A stretch of DNA of 64,000 nucleotides from Faecalibacterium prausnitzii. Lineage in GTDB: Bacteria > Bacillota > Clostridia > Oscillospirales > Ruminococcaceae. The position numbers and the translations under genes are program-made. The stretch is from NCBI RefSeq assembly GCF_003324185.1, contig NZ_PXUP01000004.1, positions 62,001 through 126,000 of the forward strand, read 5' to 3'. Shown piece by piece: positions 41,701 to 50,742 of this stretch (position 1 is the first letter of the stretch; each line of letters begins with the position of its first letter). The notes under the pieces are model-generated. The model ran no database searches. It was not told where the DNA came from and saw only the letters and a list, made by a program, of their open reading frames with translations.

Positions 41701-42786
41701 ATGGAAAGTTCCGTGCATCCTTCTGTGGATTTCTTTTTGGGCGCTACAACGCCCGCCGGGTTCAAGGGCTACTTTGCGCCGCTGCGCCGGGAGCCCGGGA
41801 TGCAGCTGGTGCTGCTCAAAAGCGGGCCGGGCTGCGGCAAGTCTACCCTGATGAAGCGGCTGGCGCGCGCCGCACAGGATAAAGGCGAGCCCATCCAGCG
41901 CATCCACTGCGCCAGCGACCCCGACAGTCTGGACGGGGTGGTGTTCCTGCGGCAGAAACGCGCCATCATCGACGCCACCGCGCCCCATGTGGTGGAACCG
42001 GAAGCCCCCGGCGCAGACGAGCGGGTGCTGAGTTTGTACCACACCATTGACGCCGATGCCCTGCACCCCCACAAGGACGAGGTGACCGCCCTGTTTGCCC
42101 GCAACCAGCTGCTGCGCAGCCGGGCGGCGCGGTATGTGGCCTCGGCGGGCAGCCTGCTGCTGGACAGCCGCCGCGCCGAAGCGTGCAGCGCCAACTTTGA
42201 AAAAGTGCGCCGCTACGTCAAGCGGCTGTGCATCCGCCTGTTGCCCCGCACCGAGGAGATGGGCTCTGAAGAGCTGCGGCTGCTCTCGGCCATCACGCCC
42301 AAGGGCGAGGTGTTCTATCAGGGTACGGTGCAGGCACTGGCAGACAAATGCATCCTCTTCCGGGACGACTACGGGGCAGTCTCCCGCCTGCTGCTGGAAC
42401 TCATCCGCGCCGAGGCGCTGGCGCGGGGCTACCACATCATCACCTGCCCCTGCGCCATGCACCCGGAGGATAAAATCGACCACATTATCATTCCCTCCCT
42501 GCGGCTGGCGTTCCTGACCGACAACCGCTGGCATCCGGTGCGGCTGTCTGCGGCGCAGACCGTGCGGTGCAGCCGCTTTGTGGATAGGGAGAACCTTTCC
42601 GCCTGCCGGGCACGGCTGCGCTTCAACGAGCGCGCCGCCGCCGAACTGCTGGAACAGGCCTGTGCCTTGATGGCGCAGGCAAAAAGCTGCCACGATGAAC
42701 TGGAGACCTACTACCGCACCGCCGTGGACTTTGCACAGGTGGATGCCGCAGCCGCCCAGTGCATGGAGTTGTTCGGGGTAGGATAA
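41701..42786 (+). CDS. P-loop ATPase of the PRK06851 type, unknown function
   Basis: This 361-residue protein has a Walker A GPGCGKSTLMKRLA near residue 47 and no transporter or helicase features. A second, weaker nucleotide-fold half lies toward the C-terminus, as in the uncharacterised clostridial family I recall as PRK06851. The function is unknown. It sits between a uracil-DNA glycosylase and a nuclease-helicase, 59 and 23 bases apart, which hints at a DNA-related role. GTGAGGT precedes the ATG. Confidence 0.7.
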   Translation: MESSVHPSVDFFLGATTPAGFKGYFAPLRREPGMQLVLLKSGPGCGKSTLMKRLARAAQDKGEPIQRIHCASDPDSLDGVVFLRQKRAIIDATAPHVVEPEAPGADERVLSLYHTIDADALHPHKDEVTALFARNQLLRSRAARYVASAGSLLLDSRRAEACSANFEKVRRYVKRLCIRLLPRTEEMGSEELRLLSAITPKGEVFYQGTVQALADKCILFRDDYGAVSRLLLELIRAEALARGYHIITCPCAMHPEDKIDHIIIPSLRLAFLTDNRWHPVRLSAAQTVRCSRFVDRENLSACRARLRFNERAAAELLEQACALMAQAKSCHDELETYYRTAVDFAQVDAAAAQCMELFGVG

Positions 42787-42809
42787 CAAAAAAACGGAGG
42801 TGAAACGCC

Positions 42810-45299
42810 TTGGCAAGCATCCATCTGCCCATCCGGCAGCTGGTGGAGTTTTTGCTGCGCACCGGCAGCATCGACAGCCGCTTCACCGGCTTCGACCGCG
42901 CCAACGAGGGCGCACGCATCCACCGCAAGCTGCAAAAGGCCGCCGGGGAGGGCTATCAGGCCGAGGTATTCCTCAGCGCGGAGCGGGAAGCCTGCGGCAT
43001 CGCCTTTACGCTGGAAGGCCGGGCAGACGGCATTTTCACCGACGAAAACGGCACTGTGACCATTGACGAGATCAAGACCACCACTGTTCCCTACGAGGAG
43101 ATCACCGAGGAACTGAACCCCTGCCACTGGGCGCAGGGCATGGTATATGCCGCCATTTACAGCAGCCAGCAGGGACTGGATGCGCTTGCCGTGCGGCTGA
43201 CCTATTATCAGGTCGATACCGACCAGATTCAGCGCTTTACCCGGCAGTTCACTCAGCAGCAGCTGGAGCAGTTTTTGCGGCAGCTTTTAATGCAGTATGC
43301 CCCGTGGGCGCAGCGGCAGCTGGACTGGGACATCCTGCGCAGCCAGAGCCTTGCGGCGCTGCAATTCCCCTTTGCGGAATACCGCCCCGGGCAGCGGGCG
43401 CTGGCGGGCGAGGTGTACCGCGCCTGCCGCGCCGGAAAAAGCGCCGACCGCAAGGGCGGTACCCGCGTTTTTTGTCAGGCACCCACCGGCATCGGTAAGA
43501 CCATGAGCGCGCTCTTCCCTGCTTTAAAAGCCATGGGCGAGGGCTGCGGCGCAAAGCTGTTCTACCTGACCGCCCGCAGCACCACCCAAGCCGCCGCCGA
43601 GGACGCCATCGCGCGGCTGCGTACCGCCCAGCCCGGTCTTGCCCTGCGCAGCGTGACCCTGACCGCCAAGGAAAAGGCCTGTCTGCACCCGGACGCCGAA
43701 GGCCACCCCGCCTGCCTGCCGGAGGTGTGTCCCTTTGCCAACGGCTACTACGACCGCCGCAAGGACGCGCTGGTGGCTCTGCTGGACGGCAGCGGCAGTT
43801 TCAGCCGCGCCGCGCTGGCGGACACCGCCCGGCAGTTCTCGGTGTGCCCCTTTGAGCTGGGACTTGATCTGAGCGAGTGGTGCGATGTGGTCATCGGGGA
43901 CTACAACTATCTGTTTGACCCTGTGGTGCACCTCAAGCGCTTTTTTGATGCCGCCGGGGACTGGCTATTCCTCATTGACGAGGCGCACAACCTGCCGGAC
44001 AGAGCCCGTGCCATGTACTCGGCGCAGTTTGCCAAAAGCAGCCTGACCGAGGCAAAGCGGGCGCTGGGCAAGGGCAGAAGCAGCCTGAAAACCGCGCTGA
44101 CCAAGGCGGATAAAGTCTTTCTGGCGGCGCGCAAGGCCTGCGCACAGGCTACGCCCCGCACAGGCACAGAACCTGCCGGGGAGACAGAGCCTGCACAGGT
44201 GAGTCTTTTACCCGCCGAAGCTGCCCCGGATTTTGCCCTGTCGCAGCCGCTGTACGCCCGAGATGGCACCGTTTTTTTGCAGCAACTGCCCGCCGCTTTG
44301 CCCGCTGCCCTGCGGGCGGTGCACACCCCGTTACAAGACTGGCTGGAACAAAACCCCGAGGACCCCGCCCACACCCAGCTGCTGGAGCTCTACTTTGCCT
44401 TGCAGGATATCGCCCGCGCCGCCGACCGGTACGACAGCCATTTTGTCACCCAGCTTACCGCCCGAGGCAGCGAGCTGGAGCTGCATCTGCTCTGCTTAGA
44501 CCCCGCACCTTTTGTGGACGCCAGTCTGGCGGCAGGGCGCAGCGCGGCGCTGTTCAGTGCCACATTGACCCCGCCTGCTTTCTACCGCAATGTGCTGGGC
44601 AGTGCCGATGCCCGGGCGGTGGCGCTGCCCAGCCCCTTCCCGCCGGAAAATCTGGGGCTGTTCTGTCTGCCGGGCATCTCCACCCGCTACCGCCAACGGG
44701 AAGCCAGTGTGCCCGCCGTAGCGGATGCACTGGCGGCGCTGGCAAAGGGCAAGACCGGCAACTATCTGGCATTTTTCCCCAGCTACGCCTATTTGCAGCA
44801 GGTGTACGAAGCCTTTGCCGCCCGCTGGCCGGACATTCCCACCCTTGTGCAGCAGCGCAGCTTGGACGATGCCGGGCGCGCGGAGTTTCTGGCACAGTTC
44901 GCTCCCCACCCCGCCAAAACGCTGCTGGGTTTTGCCGTGATGGGCGGCATCTTCGGCGAGGGAGTAGACCTTGTGGGTGACCGGCTCATCGGCTGTGCCA
45001 TCGTGGGGGTGGGCCTGCCGCAGGTGAACCCCCGGCAGGAGATGCTGCGCCGCTATTACGAACAGCAGTCCGGCTGCGGCTTCGACTATGCCTACCGCTA
45101 CCCGGGCATGAACAAGGTACTGCAAGCCGCCGGGCGGGTGGTGCGCACCCCACAGGACAAAGGCGTGGTGTTGCTTTTGGACGACCGCTTTGCGCAGCCC
45201 GACACCGCCCGTCTGTTCCCGCCGCACTGGCAGCACATCCAGTATCTGCCCGGTACCGCCGCGCTGGAAGCGGCGCTAAAAGGGTTCTGGGATGTATAA
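42810..45299 (+). CDS. XPD/DinG-type DNA helicase with N-terminal nuclease-like domain
   Basis: This 829-residue protein joins two parts. Residues 1-180 resemble a PD-(D/E)xK nuclease: EGRADGIF followed by TIDEIKTTTVP supplies the D and E-x-K, and HWAQGMVYAAIY the later helix. The rest is an XPD/Rad3-like SF2 helicase: Walker A APTGIGKTMSALFPA, cysteines CLHP, CLPEVC and CPFE for an iron-sulfur cluster, DEAH in LIDEAHNLPDRAR, and the C-terminal GRVVRTPQDKGVVLLLDDRF. A TTG start at 42810 follows GGAGG by 9 bases. Likely DNA repair; the substrate is unknown. Confidence 0.88.
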   Translation: MASIHLPIRQLVEFLLRTGSIDSRFTGFDRANEGARIHRKLQKAAGEGYQAEVFLSAEREACGIAFTLEGRADGIFTDENGTVTIDEIKTTTVPYEEITEELNPCHWAQGMVYAAIYSSQQGLDALAVRLTYYQVDTDQIQRFTRQFTQQQLEQFLRQLLMQYAPWAQRQLDWDILRSQSLAALQFPFAEYRPGQRALAGEVYRACRAGKSADRKGGTRVFCQAPTGIGKTMSALFPALKAMGEGCGAKLFYLTARSTTQAAAEDAIARLRTAQPGLALRSVTLTAKEKACLHPDAEGHPACLPEVCPFANGYYDRRKDALVALLDGSGSFSRAALADTARQFSVCPFELGLDLSEWCDVVIGDYNYLFDPVVHLKRFFDAAGDWLFLIDEAHNLPDRARAMYSAQFAKSSLTEAKRALGKGRSSLKTALTKADKVFLAARKACAQATPRTGTEPAGETEPAQVSLLPAEAAPDFALSQPLYARDGTVFLQQLPAALPAALRAVHTPLQDWLEQNPEDPAHTQLLELYFALQDIARAADRYDSHFVTQLTARGSELELHLLCLDPAPFVDASLAAGRSAALFSATLTPPAFYRNVLGSADARAVALPSPFPPENLGLFCLPGISTRYRQREASVPAVADALAALAKGKTGNYLAFFPSYAYLQQVYEAFAARWPDIPTLVQQRSLDDAGRAEFLAQFAPHPAKTLLGFAVMGGIFGEGVDLVGDRLIGCAIVGVGLPQVNPRQEMLRRYYEQQSGCGFDYAYRYPGMNKVLQAAGRVVRTPQDKGVVLLLDDRFAQPDTARLFPPHWQHIQYLPGTAALEAALKGFWDV

Positions 45300-45305
45300 A
45301 ACTAC

Positions 45306-45343
45306 AAAAGGAGCTGTTGCATTATGCGCAACAACTCCTTTTG
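45306..45343. terminator. Bidirectional terminator between the helicase and cobO
   Basis: AAAAGGAGCTGTTGC pairs with GCAACAACTCCTTTT. Confidence 0.88.
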
Positions 45344-45351
45344 CTATAACC

Positions 45352-45867
45352 TTAATACTCCACGCCTTTCCGTGCAGCGATGCCCTTCTGGTAAGGGTGG
45401 CGGCGGCAGCACATCTCTGTGAGGTAATCCGCGGCGTCCAGCATCCACGCGGGGGCTGCGTGGGCGGTCAGGACGCACTCCTGCCCGGCGGGGCGGTGCA
45501 GCACTGCCTGCTGCAACAGGGCTTTGTCCACCATGTCCAGTTCCCACGCGCTGCCGGCTTCGTCCAGCACCAGCATATCACAGGGCTGCGCCAGCGCCGC
45601 CGCAAGGTTTTTGTTTTGCAAAGCGCGGGTAGCGGCCTTTTCGGCTTCGTTCATCTGAAAAACAAATTTCTGCCCGGCCTTGCCCCGGTAAACGGTGGCG
45701 CCCAGCTGTTCCAGCAGCGGGATCTCACCGCTCTGCCCGCCCTTTAAAAACTGCACGATGACCACACGTTTTCCGCTGCCCAGTGCCCGCAGGGCAAGCC
45801 CCATGGCGGCTGTGGTCTTGCCCTTGCCGTCGCCGTAATACAGATGCAAAAGGCCTAAGCTTTCCAT
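45352..45867 (-). CDS. cobO: Cob(I)alamin adenosyltransferase, CobO/BtuR type
   Basis: This 171-residue enzyme adenosylates cobalamin or corrinoids. The P-loop variant GDGKGKTTAAMGLALRALG at residues 11-29 and the LVLDEAGSAWELDMVD region are diagnostic. ATG 45867 is used because a GGAGAAAA site lies upstream; the longer frame has none. No other cobalamin gene is near, so it probably serves salvage of corrinoids. Confidence 0.93.
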   Translation of the reverse strand: MESLGLLHLYYGDGKGKTTAAMGLALRALGSGKRVVIVQFLKGGQSGEIPLLEQLGATVYRGKAGQKFVFQMNEAEKAATRALQNKNLAAALAQPCDMLVLDEAGSAWELDMVDKALLQQAVLHRPAGQECVLTAHAAPAWMLDAADYLTEMCCRRHPYQKGIAARKGVEY

Positions 45868-45905
45868 CGTTTTTCTCCTTTTTCCGGCTCTTCCGGTTTT
45901 GTAAC

Positions 45906-45957
45906 AAAAGGCATCCACAGCCCTGTATGCTTAACAGAACGGCTGCGGATGCCTTGT
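45906..45957 (-). terminator. Terminator after glyA
   Basis: AAGGCATCCACAGCC (45908-45922) pairs with GGCTGCGGATGCCTT (45941-45955). Confidence 0.75.
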
Positions 45958-45973
45958 TATTTACACGTTGCTT

Positions 45974-47227
45974 TTACTGGTACAGTGGGAACTCCCGGGT
46001 CAGGCGCAGGACGCGCTCGCTGATCTCGTCCTTCTTTTCCTCATAGTGCCAGATGCAGTCTGCAATGCAGTCCGCGATCACCTGCATCTCGGCTGCGCCC
46101 ATGCCGCGGGTGGTGACAGCCGGGGTGCCCAGACGCACGCCAGAGGTCACAAAGGGGCTGCGGGTCTCGCCGGGGACGGTGTTCTTGTTGGCGGTGATGT
46201 GTACGCTGTCCAGACGCTGCTCCAAGTCCTTGCCGGTGCACTCCTCGTCCCGCAGGTCAATGAGCATCAGGTGGTTGTCGGTGCCGCCGGATACAAGCTT
46301 TACTCCGTGCTGTTGCAAAGCCGCAGCCAGTGCCTGTGCATTTTCTACGATCTTGCGGGCATATTCCTTGAACTCCGGCTTCAGTGCCTCGCCAAAGCAG
46401 ACAGCTTTTGCTGCAATCACGTGCTCCAGCGGGCCGCCCTGCGTGCCGGGGAACACTGCCGAGTTGATGCGCTTTGCAATGATGGGGTTGTTGGTCAAAA
46501 TCAGGCCGCCGCGGGGTCCGCGCAGGGTCTTGTGGGTGGTGGTGGTCACCACGTCGGCATAGGGTACGGGGCTCTGGTGCTGGCCGCCCGCCACTAGACC
46601 GGCGATGTGCGCCATATCCACCATCAGATATGCGCCGTAGCCGTGGGCGATCTCGGCCAGCTTTTCAAAGTCGATGGCGCGGGGGTAGGCAGAAGCGCCC
46701 GCCACCAGCATCTTGGGGCGCACCTTGCGCACCTGCTTTTCCAGCTCGGCGTAGTCGATGACGCCGTCTGCGCCGACACCGTAGGAGATGAAGTGGTAGT
46801 TTTTACCGGACATATTCACCGGAGAACCGTGGGTCAGGTGACCGCCCTGCGAAAGGTCCATGCCCATAACAGTATCGCCCAACTCCAGCAGGGCAAAATA
46901 CACGGCAAGGTTGGCCTGTGCGCCGGAATGGGGCTGGACGTTGGCGTACTTTGCCCCGAACAGCTGGCAGGCGCGCCGGATGGCAATATTCTCCACCTCG
47001 TCCACATAGACGCAGCCGCCGTAGTAGCGCTTGCCGGGCAGACCCTCGGCGTACTTGTTGGTCAGCACGCTGCCCATGGCTGCCATCACGGCGGGCGAAA
47101 CGATATTCTCGCTGGCGATCAGCTCAATATTCTCGCGCTGACGGGTCAGCTCCCGCTCCATGGCTGCGCCCAGTTCCGGGTCGGCTGCGTTGACCATGCT
47201 GATGGTGTCCATCATATCCTTGTACAT
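45974..47227 (-). CDS. glyA: Serine hydroxymethyltransferase
   Basis: This 417-residue PLP enzyme turns serine and THF into glycine and methylene-THF. The conserved [25 protein letters not shown] and the PLP lysine in [16 protein letters not shown] are present. ATG 47227 is preceded by GAGGGG; the longer frame has no site. It is divergent from the folate genes that start at 47458, so glycine and one-carbon supply are grouped here. Its promoter is TTGAAG-17-TATGAT. Confidence 0.97.
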   Translation of the reverse strand: MYKDMMDTISMVNAADPELGAAMERELTRQRENIELIASENIVSPAVMAAMGSVLTNKYAEGLPGKRYYGGCVYVDEVENIAIRRACQLFGAKYANVQPHSGAQANLAVYFALLELGDTVMGMDLSQGGHLTHGSPVNMSGKNYHFISYGVGADGVIDYAELEKQVRKVRPKMLVAGASAYPRAIDFEKLAEIAHGYGAYLMVDMAHIAGLVAGGQHQSPVPYADVVTTTTHKTLRGPRGGLILTNNPIIAKRINSAVFPGTQGGPLEHVIAAKAVCFGEALKPEFKEYARKIVENAQALAAALQQHGVKLVSGGTDNHLMLIDLRDEECTGKDLEQRLDSVHITANKNTVPGETRSPFVTSGVRLGTPAVTTRGMGAAEMQVIADCIADCIWHYEEKKDEISERVLRLTREFPLYQ

Positions 47228-47303
47228 TTTACTTGCCCCTCTCCACAAAATGTTGTAGATTCTCTCAGCGCAGCACCCGCGCGGCGTTTGCTGCTGTAAG
47301 ATA

Positions 47304-47332
47304 ATCATAGCAGAAAGCGGCGGCGGCTTCAA
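47304..47332 (-). promoter_or_regulatory. Promoter of glyA
   Basis: TTGAAG (47327-47332) and TATGAT (47304-47309) are 17 bp apart reading leftward. I looked for THF and glycine riboswitch parts in the leader and saw none. Confidence 0.65.
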
Positions 47333-47457
47333 TCCTCTTTTCGCCAAAAGGCTTGCTTTTTTTGTCTGAAGTGTTTATTATGTTTGTATAAAAATGCGCT
47401 GTCGATTTTGTATATTTTTCAAGTTTCTTCCCCCACAGGTGAAGCGAGGTGTTTTGT

Positions 47458-48030
47458 ATGACCATTGCCGAGGAAAAACAGGCGCAGCGTACCGCTGGCC
47501 GTGCCGCCCGCAAGGCGCTGGCTGCGCCGCAGCGCGCCGCCGCCAATGTAGCCCTTTGCCGCCGGGTGCTGGAACTGGATGCCTACCGCACTGCCCATAC
47601 CCTTTTGCTCTACGCAGCCTTTGGGGGCGAAGCCGACCTTGCCGCCGTAGCTGCCGAAGCCGCACGGCAGGGCAAGACGGTGGCCTACCCGGTGTGCGAC
47701 GAGGGCTTTACCCTTACCGCAGCCGTGCCGGGCGCGGACGGCTGGACGGTGGGACAGTACGGTATCCGCACGCCTGTGCTGGAACGCTCTGCCCTTTTGC
47801 AGCCGGAGCAGCTGGATCTGGTGCTGGTGCCCTGCACCGCCTTTGACGCAGGCTGCTACCGGGTAGGCATGGGCAAGGGCTACTACGACCGCTACCTGCC
47901 CTACTGCACCCGGGCGGTGAAGATCGGCATTGCATTGGAGGTTCAGCGCGTCCCCCGCGCCGCCGTGGACGCCCACGACCAGCGGCTGGACGCCTTTGTA
48001 ACAGAGAGGGGTATCTACACATGGAAATGA
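47458..48030 (+). CDS. 5-formyltetrahydrofolate cyclo-ligase
   Basis: This 190-residue enzyme converts 5-formyl-THF to 5,10-methenyl-THF with ATP. The C-terminal signature GCYRVGMGKGYYDRYL and the DLVLVPCTAFD segment are typical. ATG 47458 follows AGCGAGGT. Its stop overlaps the next gene by 10 bases, so translation is coupled to the cyclodeaminase. Confidence 0.9.
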   Translation: MTIAEEKQAQRTAGRAARKALAAPQRAAANVALCRRVLELDAYRTAHTLLLYAAFGGEADLAAVAAEAARQGKTVAYPVCDEGFTLTAAVPGADGWTVGQYGIRTPVLERSALLQPEQLDLVLVPCTAFDAGCYRVGMGKGYYDRYLPYCTRAVKIGIALEVQRVPRAAVDAHDQRLDAFVTERGIYTWK

Positions 48031-48656
48031 ACGATTTAAGCTGCGCGCAGTTTCTGGCACAGCTTGCCAGCAAAGCGCCCACGCCGGGCGGCGGCGGCAC
48101 AGCCGCGCTGGTAGGCGCTGCCGGTGTGGCACTGGGCAACATGGTGGGCTGTCTGACCACCGGCAAAAAGAAGTACGTCGCCGTGGAAGCGGACATTCAG
48201 GCACTGAACGCCCGGGCTGAAGCCCTGCGGCTGGAGCTGGAAGCGCTGGTACAGGCCGATGCCGATGCCTTTGCGCCACTGGCTGCGGCCTACGGCCTGC
48301 CCAAGGATACCCCGGAGCAGGCCGCGCACAAAGCCGCTGTGCTGGAAGCCGCACTGGACGGTGCAAGCGCCGTGCCGCTGCAAATTATGGAAAAGTGCGC
48401 CGAGGGCATCGCGCTGGCGGGGCAGTACGCCGCCAAAGGCAGCGTGCTGGCAGTATCGGACGCAGGCTGCGCCGCCGTGCTGTGCAAGGCCGCCTTGCAG
48501 GCCGCAAGCCTGAATGTGTTTATTAACACCAAGCTGATGGCAGACCGCACCCGTGCCGCTGCACTGGACGCCCGGGCAGACGCATTGCTGGCAGAGTTTG
48601 TGCCCCGGGCAGACGAAACCTTCACCGCCGTCAGCGGGAAACTCTGCAATAAATAA
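48021..48656 (+). CDS. fchA: Cyclodeaminase/cyclohydrolase family protein
   Basis: This 211-residue helical protein matches the FTCD-C/FchA family, which handles formimino-THF or methenyl-THF. The glycine-rich APTPGGGGTAALVGAAG near residue 19 binds folate, and the TTGKKKYVAVE and SDAGCAAVLCKAAL segments agree. Neighbours are the cyclo-ligase and folD, so it channels one-carbon units between methenyl- and formyl-THF. Confidence 0.88.
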   Translation: MEMNDLSCAQFLAQLASKAPTPGGGGTAALVGAAGVALGNMVGCLTTGKKKYVAVEADIQALNARAEALRLELEALVQADADAFAPLAAAYGLPKDTPEQAAHKAAVLEAALDGASAVPLQIMEKCAEGIALAGQYAAKGSVLAVSDAGCAAVLCKAALQAASLNVFINTKLMADRTRAAALDARADALLAEFVPRADETFTAVSGKLCNK

Positions 48657-48678
48657 TATCACAAATGAGGGAAAGTAT

Positions 48679-49539
48679 ATGGCAACGATTTTAAAGGGCG
48701 CGCCGGTAGTGGCCGCCATGAACGAGCGCAACGCGGCACTCTGCGAACAGCTGAAGGCAAAAGGCATCACCCCCACGCTGGCCGTGGTGCGTGTGGGCGA
48801 GAGGGAGGATGACCTCTCCTACGAGCGGGGCGTGATGACCCGCTGCGGCAAGGTGGGAGTCGCCGTCCGGCAGTTCGTGCTGCCTGCCGATGCCACGCAG
48901 GAGCAGCTGCTCCGGATATTGGACGAGGTGAACACTGACGACGGCATCCACGGCTGTCTGCTGTTCCGTCCTCTGCCCAAGCAGTTCGATGACCGCACTG
49001 TCCGCGCCGCCCTGCGTCCGGAAAAGGATATCGACGGCATCACGGACGGTTCGCTGGCTGGGGTGTTCACGAATACCGATTTGGGCTACGCCCCCTGCAC
49101 CGCGCAGGCCTGCATGGAAATTTTGAAGTATTATAAGATCCCCCTTTCCGGCAAGCGTGCCGTGGTGGTGGGACGCAGCCTTGTGGTGGGCAAGCCCGCC
49201 GCCATGATGCTGGACCGGGAAAATGCCACCGTCACCCTGTGCAACTCCCGCACCCAGAACCTGCCGGAAGTGTGCAGACAGGCCGACATCGTGGTGGTGG
49301 CCATGGGCAAAATGGCGGCTGTGGGCGCGGACTGCCTGCGGGCAGGCCAGACGGTCGTGGACGTAGGCATCCATGTAAACGAGGAGGGCAAACTCTGCGG
49401 TGACGTGCAGTTTGCCGCCGCAGAGCCGGTGGTGGACGCCATTACTCCCGTGCCCGGCGGCGTGGGCACCGTGACCACCTCGGTGCTGGTAGGCCATGTG
49501 GTGCAGGCGGCGTGCAAAAAAGCCGGAGTAGAATGCTGA
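48679..49539 (+). CDS. folD: Methylene-THF dehydrogenase/methenyl-THF cyclohydrolase
   Basis: This 286-residue bifunctional enzyme oxidises methylene-THF and opens methenyl-THF. The usual catalytic lysine region reads SYERGVMTRCGKVGV, somewhat changed from the YxxxK form but with Y and K in register; GCLLFRPLPKQ, CTAQACMEIL, VVGRSLVVGKPAAMML and TPVPGGVG complete the pattern. ATG 48679 has AGGGAAAG upstream. It is the last gene of the folate group. Confidence 0.95.
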   Translation: MATILKGAPVVAAMNERNAALCEQLKAKGITPTLAVVRVGEREDDLSYERGVMTRCGKVGVAVRQFVLPADATQEQLLRILDEVNTDDGIHGCLLFRPLPKQFDDRTVRAALRPEKDIDGITDGSLAGVFTNTDLGYAPCTAQACMEILKYYKIPLSGKRAVVVGRSLVVGKPAAMMLDRENATVTLCNSRTQNLPEVCRQADIVVVAMGKMAAVGADCLRAGQTVVDVGIHVNEEGKLCGDVQFAAAEPVVDAITPVPGGVGTVTTSVLVGHVVQAACKKAGVEC

Positions 49540-49558
49540 GAAGATCATTTTAAGACAG

Positions 49559-49601
49559 AGCAAGCCCGGAAAGTCCGCAGACTTTCCGGGCTTGCATTTT
49601 T
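49559..49601. terminator. Bidirectional terminator between folD and the mraY-like gene
   Basis: AAGCCCGGAAAGTC pairs with GACTTTCCGGGCTT around CGCA, with T after it. The core matches that at 14551-14592. Confidence 0.9.
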
Positions 49602-49623
49602 ACGGGCGGAATTGTAACGGGTA

Positions 49624-50577
49624 TCAGCCCCGCACAAGGAGCAGCAGCAGGGCCGAGGCCACACACTGCAGAATGAGCCAGCGGGCTACCACCTGCTCAT
49701 CACTCCAGCCCTTGCGCTTGCGCACATGGTCGTGGAGAGGGGTCAGGGTGTTTTTCAAGATCCAGATGTGCAGAAAACGCTTCAGGCTGATCTTCAGAAT
49801 GCCCAAACTGCCGTCTGCGATGAACACGATAGCCGCCAGCAGGAAGGCGAACGGATGACCGCACTTGAGCGACAGCATGGCGATGAAAAAGCCCATAGCG
49901 CGGCTGCCCGCATCGCCCATCAGCAGGCTGGAGGGCTTGGCATTCAACCACAGGTAAGCCAGCAGCGCACCGATGAACACCACACCGGCGGTGGCGTAGG
50001 TGCCCAACTCGGTCTTATAGGCCAGCAGGTAGGTGCCAATGGTCACCACCGCCAGACTGGCGGAAAGGCCGTCCACACCATCGGTGCAGTTGACCACGTT
50101 GATGCTTGCCCAGATAAGGATAACGATGAGCAGCAGGTACACCGCATACGGCAGGGTGAAGCTCCACTGCAAAAAGTGTACGCCGCAGCCATTGAAGTTC
50201 AGGTAGGTGACGCCCGCCAGCACCGCGATGACAAAATCGATGATGCCTTTTTTGTACTCGTTCCATGCGGTCTCGGCGGCATCGTCCAGATAGCCGGAGA
50301 GCATGGAAGCGATGAGCAGCACATTGTACACCACATACTCTGTGTTGAAGGGCAGGAACGCCAGCGACACCAGTGCGATGCACAGCACAAAGATCAGTCC
50401 GGAGCCTCGCGCCTTGCCCTTGGAAAGCTCGCCGTTCACCGCAAAGGCGCGGCCGTGGTCGTGGGGCAGTTTATCGCGGAAAATGGAATCCGTCAGGGCG
50501 GTCAGGACAAATGCCAGCAAAAACGCCATGGCATCCACGCCCCGCTGCCCGATGACAGAGGTCAGCATTTGGATCAT
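49624..50577 (-). CDS. mraY: MraY-family phospho-N-acetylmuramoyl-pentapeptide transferase
   Basis: This 317-residue membrane enzyme has about ten helices and transfers a sugar phosphate to undecaprenyl phosphate. The aspartates of NCTDGVDGLSASL, the LLMGDAGSRAMGFF motif and the end LTPLHDHVRKRKGW, which is MraY-like rather than WecA-like, support lipid I synthesis. It lies outside any cell-wall cluster, so a second role with another glycan is possible. It starts at 50577 after AAGAGGA. Confidence 0.85.
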   Translation of the reverse strand: MIQMLTSVIGQRGVDAMAFLLAFVLTALTDSIFRDKLPHDHGRAFAVNGELSKGKARGSGLIFVLCIALVSLAFLPFNTEYVVYNVLLIASMLSGYLDDAAETAWNEYKKGIIDFVIAVLAGVTYLNFNGCGVHFLQWSFTLPYAVYLLLIVILIWASINVVNCTDGVDGLSASLAVVTIGTYLLAYKTELGTYATAGVVFIGALLAYLWLNAKPSSLLMGDAGSRAMGFFIAMLSLKCGHPFAFLLAAIVFIADGSLGILKISLKRFLHIWILKNTLTPLHDHVRKRKGWSDEQVVARWLILQCVASALLLLLVRG

Positions 50578-50742
50578 AAGATAACATTCCTCTTTCTTTC
50601 TGTATAGTACGTTGTGAGTGTATCACGCCCTTGCCCAAAAATCAATCCCGGCGGCAAAATTCACTTTGGATTGACTTTTCTCCCGCGGCTCTCTATAATA
50701 ATGTATTAGTCTGTAATTTTCACCCACAACGCAGGAGGTTCC

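Noticed and set aside
47228-47457. THF or glycine riboswitch in the glyA/folate divergent region
   Set aside because: None of the conserved aptamer motifs is present on either strand.
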